A stretch of 26,815 bases of DNA from Welwitschia mirabilis (Eukaryota; Gnetophyta; Gnetopsida; Welwitschiales), in NCBI GenBank assembly GCA_051453625.1, contig JBOZIK010000001.1:123791917-123818731 (forward strand). The letters run 5' to 3'. Positions 1-9,074 of this stretch are shown piece after piece. Below the pieces are notes generated by a model. That model did not search any database. It was not told where the DNA came from and saw nothing but the letters and a program-made list of their open reading frames with translations. Each line of letters starts with the position of its first letter. The stretch's first letter is position 1. The position numbers and the translations under genes were made by a program.

Positions 1-73
1 TTCTGTTTTGAGTTATAGTAAAGAGAAATTACCCTATTCACCCCCCCTCTAGGGTGCTTATTTGATCCTAACA
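1..73 (+). mobile_element. 3' end of a Ty1/copia-type LTR, cut by the window edge
   Basis: The segment holds a C-run flanked by CTATTCA and CTCTAGGGTG and ends in CCTAACA at 73. C-rich TTCACCCCCC..CTCTAGGGTG sequence just before a terminal AACA is familiar from the 3' end of many plant copia LTRs. No tRNA-Met primer binding site (TGGTATCAGAGC-like) follows at 74, so this is more likely the outer end of a 3' LTR, or a solo LTR, than the end of a 5' LTR. The family call rests on pattern memory. The other LTR end and the target-site duplication lie outside the window. Confidence 0.55.
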
Positions 74-871
74 ACCTTCAGTTCCCAACAAAGACCTGCT
101 TTTAGACACCTAACTCTAAGATCCCTCACTTCTCCATTCTTTACTCCAGTTGCCAAGCATAGCCTTGATTGTACCACTCACCATTATTTATACCAATTTC
201 TTAATGGTTTAAACTAAGTTTTACATATTCCCATTGTAACATATAGGAGAATCTGCTTTTTACTCCTAAAATAACTCTCCTAAAACATCCTTCATACAGT
301 AAAAATCTTCAGCCTCTTACACATGAATAATTATAGTCTCTCACATAGATCATGAGAATGTAATTTTCACTCATAAATGTATATTCAAATATTCAAATAT
401 ATATTATCCACATTTTCTCTTGTCTTTTCAAATTCTTCTCGTAAAATAAAAATAGATATTACAAATCTATATTATTATTCTTTCTTTCTTTCTTTCCTTC
501 CTTTCTTCCTTTTTTTTTGTTGATAATGAACATCCTTATAGGATTCTTGCATCGTATATTGTTTTATAGTCCACCATTCAGACTTACCCATTGTTTACAG
601 AAGTTAGTTTGCATGATCTAAACGTACTGCAGAATAATTTGCATTTTGTTGAATGAAAAATAAATTGGCATTTATGACATTCTAATTTCTGTCCTTTTTT
701 GCAAGAGACGTGACATTAATTCTACCATCTTTTGACTGTCCAAAAGGCTTAGTTGATTTTCAAGCTTGAATTTCTAAAACAGGATTATCATCTACTGATT
801 GATAAAATCAATGTGTTTGCAATTGTGTTTGATATTTTATCTTCTGATGTAATTTTTATTTGATAATGCAG
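74..871 (+). other. Upstream PrimPol intron sequence, no exon seen
   Basis: This AT-rich stretch contains no reading frame resembling the PrimPol N-terminus. It is best read as the 3' part of the intron preceding the first visible exon. It ends in a usable acceptor, a T-rich run followed by ATGCAG at 866-871. It contains a pyrimidine microsatellite (separate entry) and an AT-rich patch near 375-410 with a short TATTCAAATATTCAAATAT duplication. Confidence 0.6.
480..518 (+). repeat. TTTC/TTCC microsatellite
   Basis: The 39 bases are all pyrimidine: TTTC units, then TTCC units, then a run of eight T. It is a simple-sequence tract inside the intron, with no sign of function. Confidence 0.85.
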
Positions 872-1046
872 GGTCACCCTTGCCACCTATATTTTGATTT
901 AGAATTTAATCAGACAATAAATGCAGATGCAAATGGTTCTGCAATGGTTGACTTATTACTTGCAGTAGTTTCTGACGCAATGCTTGACATATATGGAATC
1001 CAGTTTGAGTTGGACTGGACAGTGGAACTTGATTCTTCAACAACAG
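872..1046 (+). CDS. PRIMPOL: PrimPol exon with the catalytic DxE motif (first visible exon)
   Basis: This exon encodes the start of the archaeo-eukaryotic primase (AEP) catalytic core of PrimPol, the enzyme that reprimes DNA synthesis past lesions in nuclei and organelles. Translation from 872 begins GHPCHLYFDLEF and ends LDSSTT plus one base. Human PrimPol has the same CHLYFDLEF stretch, where D114 and E116 bind the catalytic metals; here they are the codons at 896-898 and 902-904. The middle (MVDLLLAVV, then YGIQFE) matches the family pattern of a helix followed by a YG.. turn. The exon is preceded by ATGCAG and is 175 nt, phase 0 in and phase 1 out. Its end at 1046 was chosen because the leftover G plus AA from the next exon makes Glu, restoring the family sequence STTEKFSRH. 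That implies a GC donor. The family call rests on recalled human PrimPol sequence. The start codon and N-terminal exons are not in the window. Confidence 0.9.
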
Positions 1047-2880
1047 GCTTGTTTAGCATCACAACCTATTAAGATTTTTCACCAATAATTATTTTAAATT
1101 TTTCTTACTCAAAATACTTATGGTTGGAAATGTGCATTTTAAGAATTCTAAGGATTTATTTGCATTGTATCTATTGTTCTGTTTTGAAGAAATCATGTAC
1201 TCTTGTGTCGTATGTGGCACAAGGGTGTGTATTTAATTCATGCTTTGATTTGACAATTTAAACCTATATCTGATTATCTACTATTTCCTTTTCATCCTGG
1301 AGCCACCTTTAATTAAAAGCAATCATTCTGCATTTATAAAAGGCTACAAACATAAGCTGTCACACAGAATCATATGAATCATTCTACACTGGTCATGAAA
1401 TTGATGAAGACAGATCAAACATAAGGTTTGAAAGCTCAGAGAGTTCTAGCAAATGTACATTTCAGAAGAGCAATCCATCATGGCAAGCAAAAACCAATTC
1501 TCTTCTGTTTAATGTAATCGTGTTTCTTTTCATGGCCAAAAGCTGTGCAAGCTTACGCCAATCTTGAATTGACTAAAGTTGTTGCAGTTGTATCTTGACA
1601 ATTTCATGAAGTCCATTGTTGCCAGCATCAGTGTGTTGATAGTCAAAATCTTCATCTAAAACATTAAGAAAACTTTTGAAATCAATACAATGTTTGCCTC
1701 TTGTTTGGAAGCATGCGAATGAATGGCATGATGAAAATGAGCATAGCCAACTCTTGCAATAATACTCCAAAGAGGTATGTATTTAGAGTTGTCTTCTTGT
1801 TTGGCCTACAAGAACAAAGGTACCATCCACAACTTGTATGTAAGTCAGGCATCCCCATGCTTGTTGAACCCCTGGAATTTCTTATTTCTGGATTAAGACA
1901 GGCATGGTTGTCTCAAAGCTCTTCAGGGCCATGATAAATAGGCAGGTTTGATCTTAACCTACAGGTTCCTTCATTCTTCCATATGTTGCATATATCTGGG
2001 GCAAATGCTCACAGTTGTTTGATAGACTTTGTTGTCTTTGCCAACATCATATGGCCAAGCAATTGGACTTTGAACTAGAGCCTTATACTAAAATGATTCT
2101 CCAAGTAAACGTAGTAATATGAAATTATGAATGTGTTGGGTGTTCCTGAGGATGTGATAGTGTAGCTTGTTAGACTTATTGTTATTGATGTTGAATTGCC
2201 TTGATGTTATCCAAATCATATTTTTCAATTTTGTACTAACTTGTTTGCGGATGCCATGCTCAGAAAGTTCCAGCATGGTGGAGTGCCAAGGATTCAAATT
2301 GCTCTACTCTTGTTTCATTAATCATTCTTTCTTCTTGATCTTTTGTGTTGACCAGATGTGCTACTTGGGTGACTAAATTTTTTGCAGTTTGCTTCTTAGC
2401 TACTACAGATCAGGTAAACCAAACTCAATATTGGGTTGATCGGACTGTTTGCAAATTATAGACTGCACATGATCTGGTTCCACCACATAACCGGCCAGGT
2501 CAATGAGACCTGCACAAAGTCGTTTTCCAAAGTTGAAAAGTCATCTGGTTTCGCACTGTGGTTTGGTTTTGTGGATCCTCTTCTTGTGCAACCCATCTTG
2601 AATTCACCAATAGCTATTTGGGAGAGCTAAGTACTTATTCTCACCTCTGCCAAAGTGAGAAGTTAACCATTTTGTGGTATGTGCACTCATTTGTGATCAG
2701 TCTGTTATATTCCACCAACATAAAACTTTTTTTATTCTTACTTTCTTGTTTCAAAACTCTAAGGCTTATTCTATGAATTCATTAGAGTGAATTTGAGCAC
2801 TAATTCTATCCCCATCACTCTTTTATTGCTGATTCTAAACATAGCCTGAGACTAAACCTAAAAAGTCCAGTTGTGAAGAT
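1047..2880. other. Intron stretch without a recognised element
   Basis: No gene or transposon domain is recognised in these 1.8 kb. On the minus strand, 1573-1690 reads as an acidic, coding-like peptide ending HEIVKIQLQQL before a stop. On the plus strand, 1701-1934 is open for 77 codons. Neither matches a family I know, and both are within chance length for this base composition. They may be eroded transposon sequence. Confidence 0.5.
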
Positions 2881-2885
2881 CGTAG

Positions 2886-3132
2886 TGTTGGAAGTGAAGC
2901 CAAATCTCTTGATATTATTTATTCCTTTATAGTGTGACTTTATATATTTTATATAGTCNNNNNNNNNNNNNNNNNNNNNNNNNNNNNNNNNNNNNNNNNN
3001 NNNNNNNNNNNNNNNNNNNNNNNNNNNNNNNNNNNNNNNNNNNNNNNNNNNNNNNNNNCATTGGGGTTTTCCACGTAAATCTGGTGTGTTGATATTTGCA
3101 TTTTGCTTTTGCTCTGCTGCATTTTTCTAACA
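2886..3132 (+). mobile_element. Solo-LTR-like copia element with perfect 5-bp target-site duplication
   Basis: The element starts TGTTGGAAGTGAAGCC at 2886 and ends TTTTTCTAACA at 3132. It is flanked by CGTAG at 2881-2885 and CGTAG at 3133-3137, an exact 5-bp duplication. TGTTGG at the start and CTAACA at the end fit the TG..CA rule with near-inverted termini. GGGGTTTTCCACGTAAAT near 3062-3079 is a sequence I associate with the 3' half of plant copia LTRs. A run of exactly 100 N sits inside. The element could therefore be a true solo LTR, or a full element whose internal region was collapsed at the gap. Confidence 0.85.
2959..3058. other. Assembly gap of 100 N
   Basis: Exactly 100 N, the usual convention for a gap of unknown size. 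It lies wholly inside the solo-LTR-like element, so the element's real length is not known. Confidence 0.95.
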
Positions 3133-3137
3133 CGTAG

Positions 3138-3755
3138 GTGAGCCTAGAAGGTATATTCTTTGATGATAATGAGATTTGGACTATACTGAGTTCTTGGCTA
3201 TCTTTTGCGAGTGTAGTAGGGTTTATGCCCTAACTATTATAAGAGTTAATATTGTGCTTTTGTTCATTAACCTCAAATTTTCTACTAGAATAGATCATTT
3301 GTTAAGCACACAAGATATTACAAGTGATATGTGTTTTGGTCAATTTAATTTATGAATAATCGTTTGTTTCATTGAGTTTAAGTCTTGTATTTTACAAGAA
3401 GTTTTTAGTACCCTATCTTTGATCCTACATAGTTAGTCTCATACTTGAACTTTTATTTTGTTTCAAAGAGTTTTGATTATTGGATCCCTTTGTAGTGGAC
3501 GATAGAGTGCTTTGGGTCTTGAATATTTATGAAAAGAGACATCTTTAGATTTTAAGGTTTTTCCCTAGACATCCTTGCAATTATGATGACATTAAGAAAG
3601 CACGCAAGTGATTGAACCTTGCATTAGTTAAAATATTAATGGTTTATAAAGCCTTAACCACATGAATAGTTTAAAAAAGCTATAGTACAAATTTAAAAAT
3701 CCAAACTACAAGTTATAATCTTAAGACATCCAATTGATCCAAGTTCTCAAGTACA
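3138..3755. other. Intron stretch without a recognised element
   Basis: AT-rich sequence between the duplication of the solo-LTR-like element and the start of the next LTR element. It shows no coding potential, repeat or splice-bounded exon that I can support. Confidence 0.5.
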
Positions 3756-4121
3756 TGTTGGATTATTTTTGACATGAACCTTTTTTAAGCGGTATAAATT
3801 AATGGTTGAAATAAAAGAGTGTATTTATGTGCATAAAGAGTGATTAGGAAGAGATGTTACAATATTGTTACTTAACTATGAGTTTGTTGTAAATTAGTTG
3901 TAAGTTTGTTGAAGCAGGCATTTGTATAAAAGCAAAGACACATTAGTAAAATGTTGCCTTATTGTTTGCCTTAGTTTTGCTTGAGGTGGAGGCTTCCTTC
4001 ATACCATGCTTTATTATTGTTTTTGCAACTTGATAGTTTAATGCTTAAATGTCAAGTTTATGGTCACAAGCAATTCATCTAGGTCTGTCTAAACAACAGT
4101 GCTACATGCCATTTTTCTTTA
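3756..4121 (+). repeat. 5' LTR of the LARD-like element
   Basis: It aligns with 7304-7700 through many shared blocks, for example TATGTGC then TAAAGAGTG, GAAGAGATGTTA, GAGATGTTGCC versus AAAATGTTGCC, and TTTATTATTG then TTTGCAAC. Small indels make it about 30 bases shorter than its partner. The degree of divergence implies an old insertion. Confidence 0.85.
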
Positions 4122-4123
4122 AT

Positions 4124-4135
4124 TGGTATCATATA
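4124..4135 (+). promoter_or_regulatory. Primer binding site, tRNA-iMet type
   Basis: TGGTATCATATA, directly after the 5' LTR, matches the common plant primer binding site TGGTATCAGAGC at 9 of 12 positions, including the first eight. This is where the initiator tRNA would prime minus-strand DNA synthesis. The mismatches fit decay. Confidence 0.7.
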
Positions 4136-7100
4136 AAGATTTTGAGGTGAGAATTCTTGCTTAACTATAACCCCTTGTGATCCTAAAGTAGTGGTGAGAC
4201 ATGCTATAATTTGTGTGAGGACCTTTTGTGTCTAGAGATTTCTAATGTTGATTTGAAAAATGTTTTTTTTTTAACCTGTAAATCATGAAATCCAGATTTG
4301 CTAGACACATGTGAGGAACTAATGGAAAAGATCAAAAGGGCCAAGGACAAAGTGGAAGCACCCTCTCACTCTCACAACTAGTTACAAATTTCCATTTCAC
4401 GTTGCTTTCCCTCCTAGACTGTGTTTTTTACACATGCTATTTTGAATTCCTCATTTGTTTCTGTCTGCAAATTCCCTTGATTGTAGTTCCTTCTTTCCTT
4501 CAACGACGATGAAGCACTAGGAGCTGTATCTTGGGAGAGTAGAGTCGAGGCTAATTTGGAAGTGGAATTGGTGAAGTAGGCTTTGTTGTCAAATACATCA
4601 TTTACCGATACCTAGTGGATGGTGGAATGCATGCTGAGTTTCATAAGCTTAAGGTGGCAGTTGACATCCTTGTTGTATGATATAATGCAGGGTTGAATAC
4701 ATTGCATTCGGTGTGGACAATGGGGTGGTTGTTGTTGTTGATGGCATATTGCATTCATGACTCATAGGAGATGTTCATCATGTGGGTGTATCCATGGTGA
4801 AATTGTGGAATGTGCTCGAAGAGGTGCAAGCCAAAGTGGTGGAGCATGATAGTCATGCACATGATGGTGTCTTGAGGTTGGCTATTGTTGCCATTGAGAA
4901 GCATCACTTCCTATATGAGGAGAAGCATTTATTGGAAATAGAAAGGTTAGTGGAGATGAGGTTGACTCCAATGAGACTGTCTTGTGTGGAGATAAGGGTG
5001 TTGTGGTTAATCCAGATGTGGGGTGAGTGTCTCAAGTCGATCGTGTCTTGATCAGAGTTTGTGATGTGAGTGCAATTGCAAAGAGTGAGCCTATAGATGA
5101 TGATGTTGGTGATGTTGTAGAGGAGGAAGCTTCCTCTGTCATTCCCGATTTGCACATGCATGCCATGACTATCAATGGTGGTGTGGCTCTTCAATAGGAA
5201 TAGCATCTTTAGGCTAATTTTCATGTTGCGGGCTAAAACTATGCAAATGGGATTGCTCATGTTTTACATTGGGGCATAGCAGAGACTACCCTCTATTGGG
5301 TTCTTTGGGTTTTCATGCTCTGTCTTGTCGATGTTGGTTTTGTTGCCCTTCGTAACCTTCACGACCATATTGAAGCCGACCATTTAGTCTGCCAAATTTA
5401 TGCAGCTAGATGATTAGTTTGAGTTTCCCCTCCAACACTTGTCTATTGCAGCATCTTGCGCAACAGCCATTGTACATAAGAGTGTAAAGCAAAGAAGCAA
5501 CAACAAAAGCTACATTTGCTTGAGCATGCGAAGAAACAATACAAAGGAACTGTTGACTATTCCGATTGTGTTCAATTGTAGTATGTAATTGCTACTAGCC
5601 CCATAATTTGCTATTTTATGTTATNNNNNNNNNNNNNNNNNNNNNNNNNNNNNNNNNNNNNNNNNNNNNNNNNNNNNNNNNNNNNNNNNNNNNNNNNNNN
5701 NNNNNNNNNNNNNNNNNNNNNNNNNNNNNNNNNNNNNNNNNNNNNNNNNNNNNNNNNNNNNNNNNNNNNNNNNNNNNNNNNNNNNNNNNNNNNNNNNNNN
5801 NNNNNNNNNNNNNNNNNNNNNNNNNNNNNNNNNNNNNNNNNNNNNNNNNNNNNNNNNNNNNNNNNNNNNNNNNNNNNNNNNNNNNNNNNNNNNNNNNNNN
5901 NNNNNNNNNNNNNNNNNNNNNNNNNNNNNNNNNNNNNNNNNNNNNNNNNNNNNNNNNNNNNNNNNNNNNNNNNNNNNNNNNNNNNNNNNNNNNNNNNNNN
6001 NNNNNNNNNNNNNNNNNNNNNNNNNNNNNNNNNNNNNNNNNNNNNNNNNNNNNNNNNNNNNNNNNNNNNNNNNNNNNNNNNNNNNNNNNNNNNNNNNNNN
6101 NNNNNNNNNNNNNNNNNNNNNNNNNNNNNNNNNNNNNNNNNNNNNNNNNNNNNNNNNNNNNNNNNNNNNNNNNNNNNNNNNNNNNNNNNNNNNNNNNNNN
6201 NNNNNNNNNNNNNNNNNNNNNNNNNNNNNNNNNNNNNNNNNNNNNNNNNNNNNNNNNNNNNNNNNNNNNNNNNNNNNNNNNNNNNNNNNNNNNNNNNNNN
6301 NNNNNNNNNNNNGACCTGTGTCCTATAAATAAGTGGGTATTGTAAATACTTTGATATATCGAAAAAAGGGGTTTCTCCCAATATTTCTTTAGGAACAAAG
6401 TCATGTAATCCATGCCAAAGGATGATTAGTAAATATTGATCATGGACATTATGGTGGCTGTTTTAGCCTTACATAGGTGATGGCCTATTGTGTTTTGATG
6501 ATCTTAGCTAAACTTTGATGTTGATTTTGATTTTGGATATGAAAAATTGCCTTTAGAGGATCTTGATGTTGGACAGTAGAAAGTGTCAGCCAAGGATGCT
6601 GAAGTCATCTATAATGCCAAATAGGGCCTCGGTTATTTTTTAGAGAAAATAGATCCTTGTGTATTTCTTCATAAAACACGAGTCCTAGATTGAAATATCA
6701 GTATTGACACCCCATTTATGTTACATAATCAAAGGCTAGAAAAAGGGGTAGAGCTTATAGCCTTTGTTGGCATCTATGGTGATGAGATTGAAGTTTTAGT
6801 TTGTTAAGGTTGACAAAAATCCACAAGATTGATTAGATGTACTTCACATGTGATTAATTTGGTTTCAGTGGTATATGACACCTATAGCAATTTTTTATTC
6901 AGGTGTAAAAAGTGTTTGTGATTAATATTGTCGGAGGGTGGCTTAGAATGTGAAATGCACCACAAAGATGAAAAGATTGATGATAGAAGTGAATTCCTGA
7001 TTGGCAAGGTTGATCCATTAATCGGATCTTGATGAATCTACTTAGCTAGAGTTAGAGCTCTTCCAAGAATGGTTGTAAAGTTGAGCAAGTAGCCAATTAG

Positions 7101-7303
7101 AGAAGGAGATAGAATATCTCCATTTGAAAGTTAGGGAGGAGTTTCATGAGAATGTGTAAAGCGCAATATAAGATGAAGACCATAAAGGGCAGTAAAGCCC
7201 TTGCATATGTGATAGCCTTAGAATATTGCAAGATGTGTGGCATGAAATGGAACAGTGCACACATCAAGGGGTGCTGTGAAAATGTTGTCATTAAGGGATT
7301 GAT
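4136..7303 (+). other. Interior of the LARD-like element, coding-like but unrecognised
   Basis: The longest open stretch is 4782-5051 (89 codons), containing KLWNVLEEVQAKVVEHDSH and ending at a stop. Further coding-like text in the same strand includes an acidic patch, DVGDVVEEEASSV, near 5100-5140. After the gap, 6900-7020 reads CKKCL, then LECEMHHKDEKIDDRSEF. None of these match gag, protease, integrase or RT motifs known to me. Stops and probable frameshifts break every frame. The content could be an eroded, divergent gag or captured host sequence. Just before the 3' LTR the sequence is TTAAGGGATTGA, a weak candidate polypurine tract. Confidence 0.4.
5625..6312. other. Assembly gap of 688 N
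   Basis: This N run is not a round number, so the gap was probably sized from linking data. It lies in the interior of the LARD-like element. Any reading frame crossing it is an artefact. Confidence 0.95.
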
Positions 7304-7700
7304 TGTTGGATTATGTTAGCATGAGTAATGACAACATTTGTAAGGGGCATAAATTAATGTTTAAAATAAAGAAAGAAAATGAAATGATACGTAAAAGAGT
7401 AATTATGTGCCTAAAGAGTGGTTTAGAAGAGATGTTATGGTATGGTTGCTTATCCATGGGTTGGTTGTGAATTTGTTGTAAGTTGGTTGAATCAAGGATT
7501 TGTATCAAAGAAAAGAAATGTTAATGAGATGTTGCCTCACCGTTTGCCTTGGCTTGGCTGGGGGTGGGGGCTTCATTCATTGTGTTCTTTATTATTGTCT
7601 TTGCAACATGATTGTTTAATGGTTCAATTTTTAGTTGATGGGCACAATCAATTCTCATTTAGGCCTGTCTTAATATCAATGCTGCATGTTGTTTGCCTCA
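7304..7700 (+). repeat. 3' LTR of the LARD-like element
   Basis: Partner of 3756-4121 in direct orientation. It starts TGTTGGATTATG and ends GCCTCA, followed by the right target-site copy ATACA. The 88-codon plus-strand frame inside it (7442-7708) is not a gene. Confidence 0.85.
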
Positions 7701-7869
7701 ATACATAATGAATACAAAAAAGCAAAATGCAAATAGTGAATGACAAAGATTTTGATAATCATCAAACCATCCACACCTAGATGCTTTTCCTCTGCAAGCT
7801 CAAACGTTGGCCTTTTGAAGTAGACTTGTTTCTTCATTGATCTCATGTAGTTAGCAAGGAAGGGCATTC

Positions 7870-8316
7870 CAAATTATCAAGGTGATCTCAATAGGGGCAG
7901 GTCTCGACAAGGTGTGTTTTTACCCTTGGAGGAGGAGCCATTAGTTGGTTATCCAGGCTGCAAAATATCATTGTTTTGCCTTCTACAGAAGCTGAGTATG
8001 TAGCATCAGTAGAAGCTTGCAAGGAAATGATGTGGTTACATATTTTCTCAAATCAGTTGGGTTTCAAACAACAAGCATATAATTTGTTACATGATAGCAA
8101 TCGTGCTAAATTTTTAGCAAAAAATGCTGCATCCCATGTCAAAACAAAACACATTGATATAAGGTATCATTTCATCTAAAGAGTAGTGGAGGACAAGGTA
8201 TTAGAATTGAAAAAAATTCTTCCACAAGTTATAATGCAGCTGATATGTTTACGAAATTTGTTTCAACAGAGAAGTTATTCTTTTGTAAGATGAAGAATGA
8301 AGTAGCAAGTATGTAA
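7870..8316 (+). pseudogene. Ty1/copia RNase H, 3' end of a pol polyprotein
   Basis: This is the C-terminal ribonuclease H part of a copia polyprotein, which removes the RNA strand during reverse transcription. Reading with frameshifts gives NYQGDLNRGRSRQ, then FTLGGGAISWLS, then STEAEYVAS near 7978. KTKHIDIRYHFI follows, ending at 8179. The STEAEY and KHIDIRYHFI blocks are hallmarks of this domain. A TAA follows HFI where the family continues, then VVEDKV. A further frameshift near 8205-8215 leads to YNAADMFTKFVSTEK and the normal C-terminal stop at 8314-8316. Everything 5' of about 7870 (RT, integrase, gag) is missing, so this is a truncated, dead copy. Confidence 0.9.
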
Positions 8317-8375
8317 GCATGAACTAGAAAAGCAATGTAGGTTTGTAAAGGCAAATTTGTCTTCAAGTTTGAGAT

Positions 8376-8884
8376 TGTTAGAGTAAGGAGTAAATCCAAA
8401 TCTTTTATGTACCTTCTACCTTGGTAAAAAAAGCCTATGCTTTTTCTTTTTTAAAATAAGGTAATGTCTTCAAGTCACTATGAAAACCTAGTGGAGACTC
8501 GTTTTTTAACGGGACATACATTTTAGGTGGGTGGGGGCATTTTTAAATCTTGTTCTCTTATTTAATCTTAATTCTTGATGTGATCTAATAGAGGTGAAGA
8601 ACGAGGGCAAACCTAAACCCTAATTTGGTGGCTTTATATTATGTGCTGCTTGGACTTTGAAGGGTCCAAGATAGTTGTTCCTGTTTTTTTGCCTCTATTG
8701 AAGATAATAAAATCTGAAAGCTTTTTATGGATGTGTCCCTTCACATTAAAGGGTTTTAACATGTAAACACTATGTTCTTTGTGGATGCCTCTTTTTCTCT
8801 TTCTGCTATCTTTTAGTTTATGTTTCTGTTTATTCCTTTTAAACTCATTGTTATAGACATGGTTATATCTGTTTAACACTAACA
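8376..8884 (+). repeat. 3' LTR of the truncated copia element
   Basis: The LTR begins TGTTAG at 8376, 60 bases after the pol stop, and ends CTAACA at 8884. These form a perfect 6-bp inverted terminus and obey TG..CA. A TATA-like TTTATATTA lies at 8633-8641. The expected target-site copy would be GTGTT (8885-8889), but the 5' end of the element is lost so it cannot be confirmed. The LTR ends only 107 bases before the PrimPol exon at 8992. Confidence 0.8.
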
Positions 8885-8991
8885 GTGTTGACTCTCCATC
8901 TTTTGTGTATGAAATACCTATATAATTTACTAATGATTTTTTTAATTGAAATACTCTAATATGACATTTTATCTATGTTTCATTTTTGCAG

Positions 8992-9074
8992 AAAAATTTT
9001 CTCGACACCTGATAGTTTATGTACCTAATGTTGCATTTAAGGATAATTCACATGTTGGAGCATTTGTTGGAGAG
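8992..9074 (+). CDS. PRIMPOL: PrimPol exon with the SxH motif (second visible exon)
   Basis: Bounded by TTTTTGCAG on the left and GAG|GTATGT on the right; 83 nt, phase 1 in and phase 0 out. With the carried G from the previous exon it reads EKFSRHLIVYVPNVAFKDN, then SHVGAFVGE. Human PrimPol has EKFSRHLIF followed by VAFKDNIHVGNF. In the human enzyme K165, S167 and H169 of this motif contact the incoming nucleotide. All three are kept here: Lys at 8994-8996, Ser at 9000-9002, His at 9006-9008. The exon is far below the length that shows up as an isolated open frame. It was found by the family motif and by its splice sites. Confidence 0.92.

Larger units (their letters stand above)
3756..7700 (+). 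mobile_element. LTR retrotransposon without recognisable pol (LARD-like), 3.9 kb
   Basis: Two direct repeats that can be aligned along their length bound this element: 3756-4121 and 7304-7700. Both begin TGTTGGATTAT. The right copy ends CTCA; the left ends TTTA, a decayed CA. Five-base flanks are GTACA (3751-3755) and ATACA (7701-7705), a target-site duplication with one mismatch. A primer binding site similar to the tRNA-iMet complement follows the left LTR, fixing the orientation as +. The interior (about 3.2 kb, of which 688 are N) shows no protease, integrase, reverse transcriptase or RNase H motif. It fits a non-autonomous large retrotransposon derivative, although the gap could hide part of a gene. 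Confidence 0.85.
1047..8991 (+). other. PRIMPOL: PrimPol intron A (7,945 nt as assembled), probable GC-AG type
   Basis: The intron begins ACAG|GCTTGT at 1046/1047 and ends TTTTTGCAG at 8991. The nearest GT (1051-1052) would shift the frame and lose the EKFSRH motif. The intron contains a solo-LTR-like element, a 3.9-kb LTR element and a copia fragment, which together account for most of its length. Two N runs (2959-3058 and 5625-6312) make the true length uncertain. Confidence 0.75.

Noticed and set aside
5608-6413. Four open frames of 236-265 codons on both strands
   Set aside because: They consist almost entirely of N and exist only because a gap contains no stop codons.
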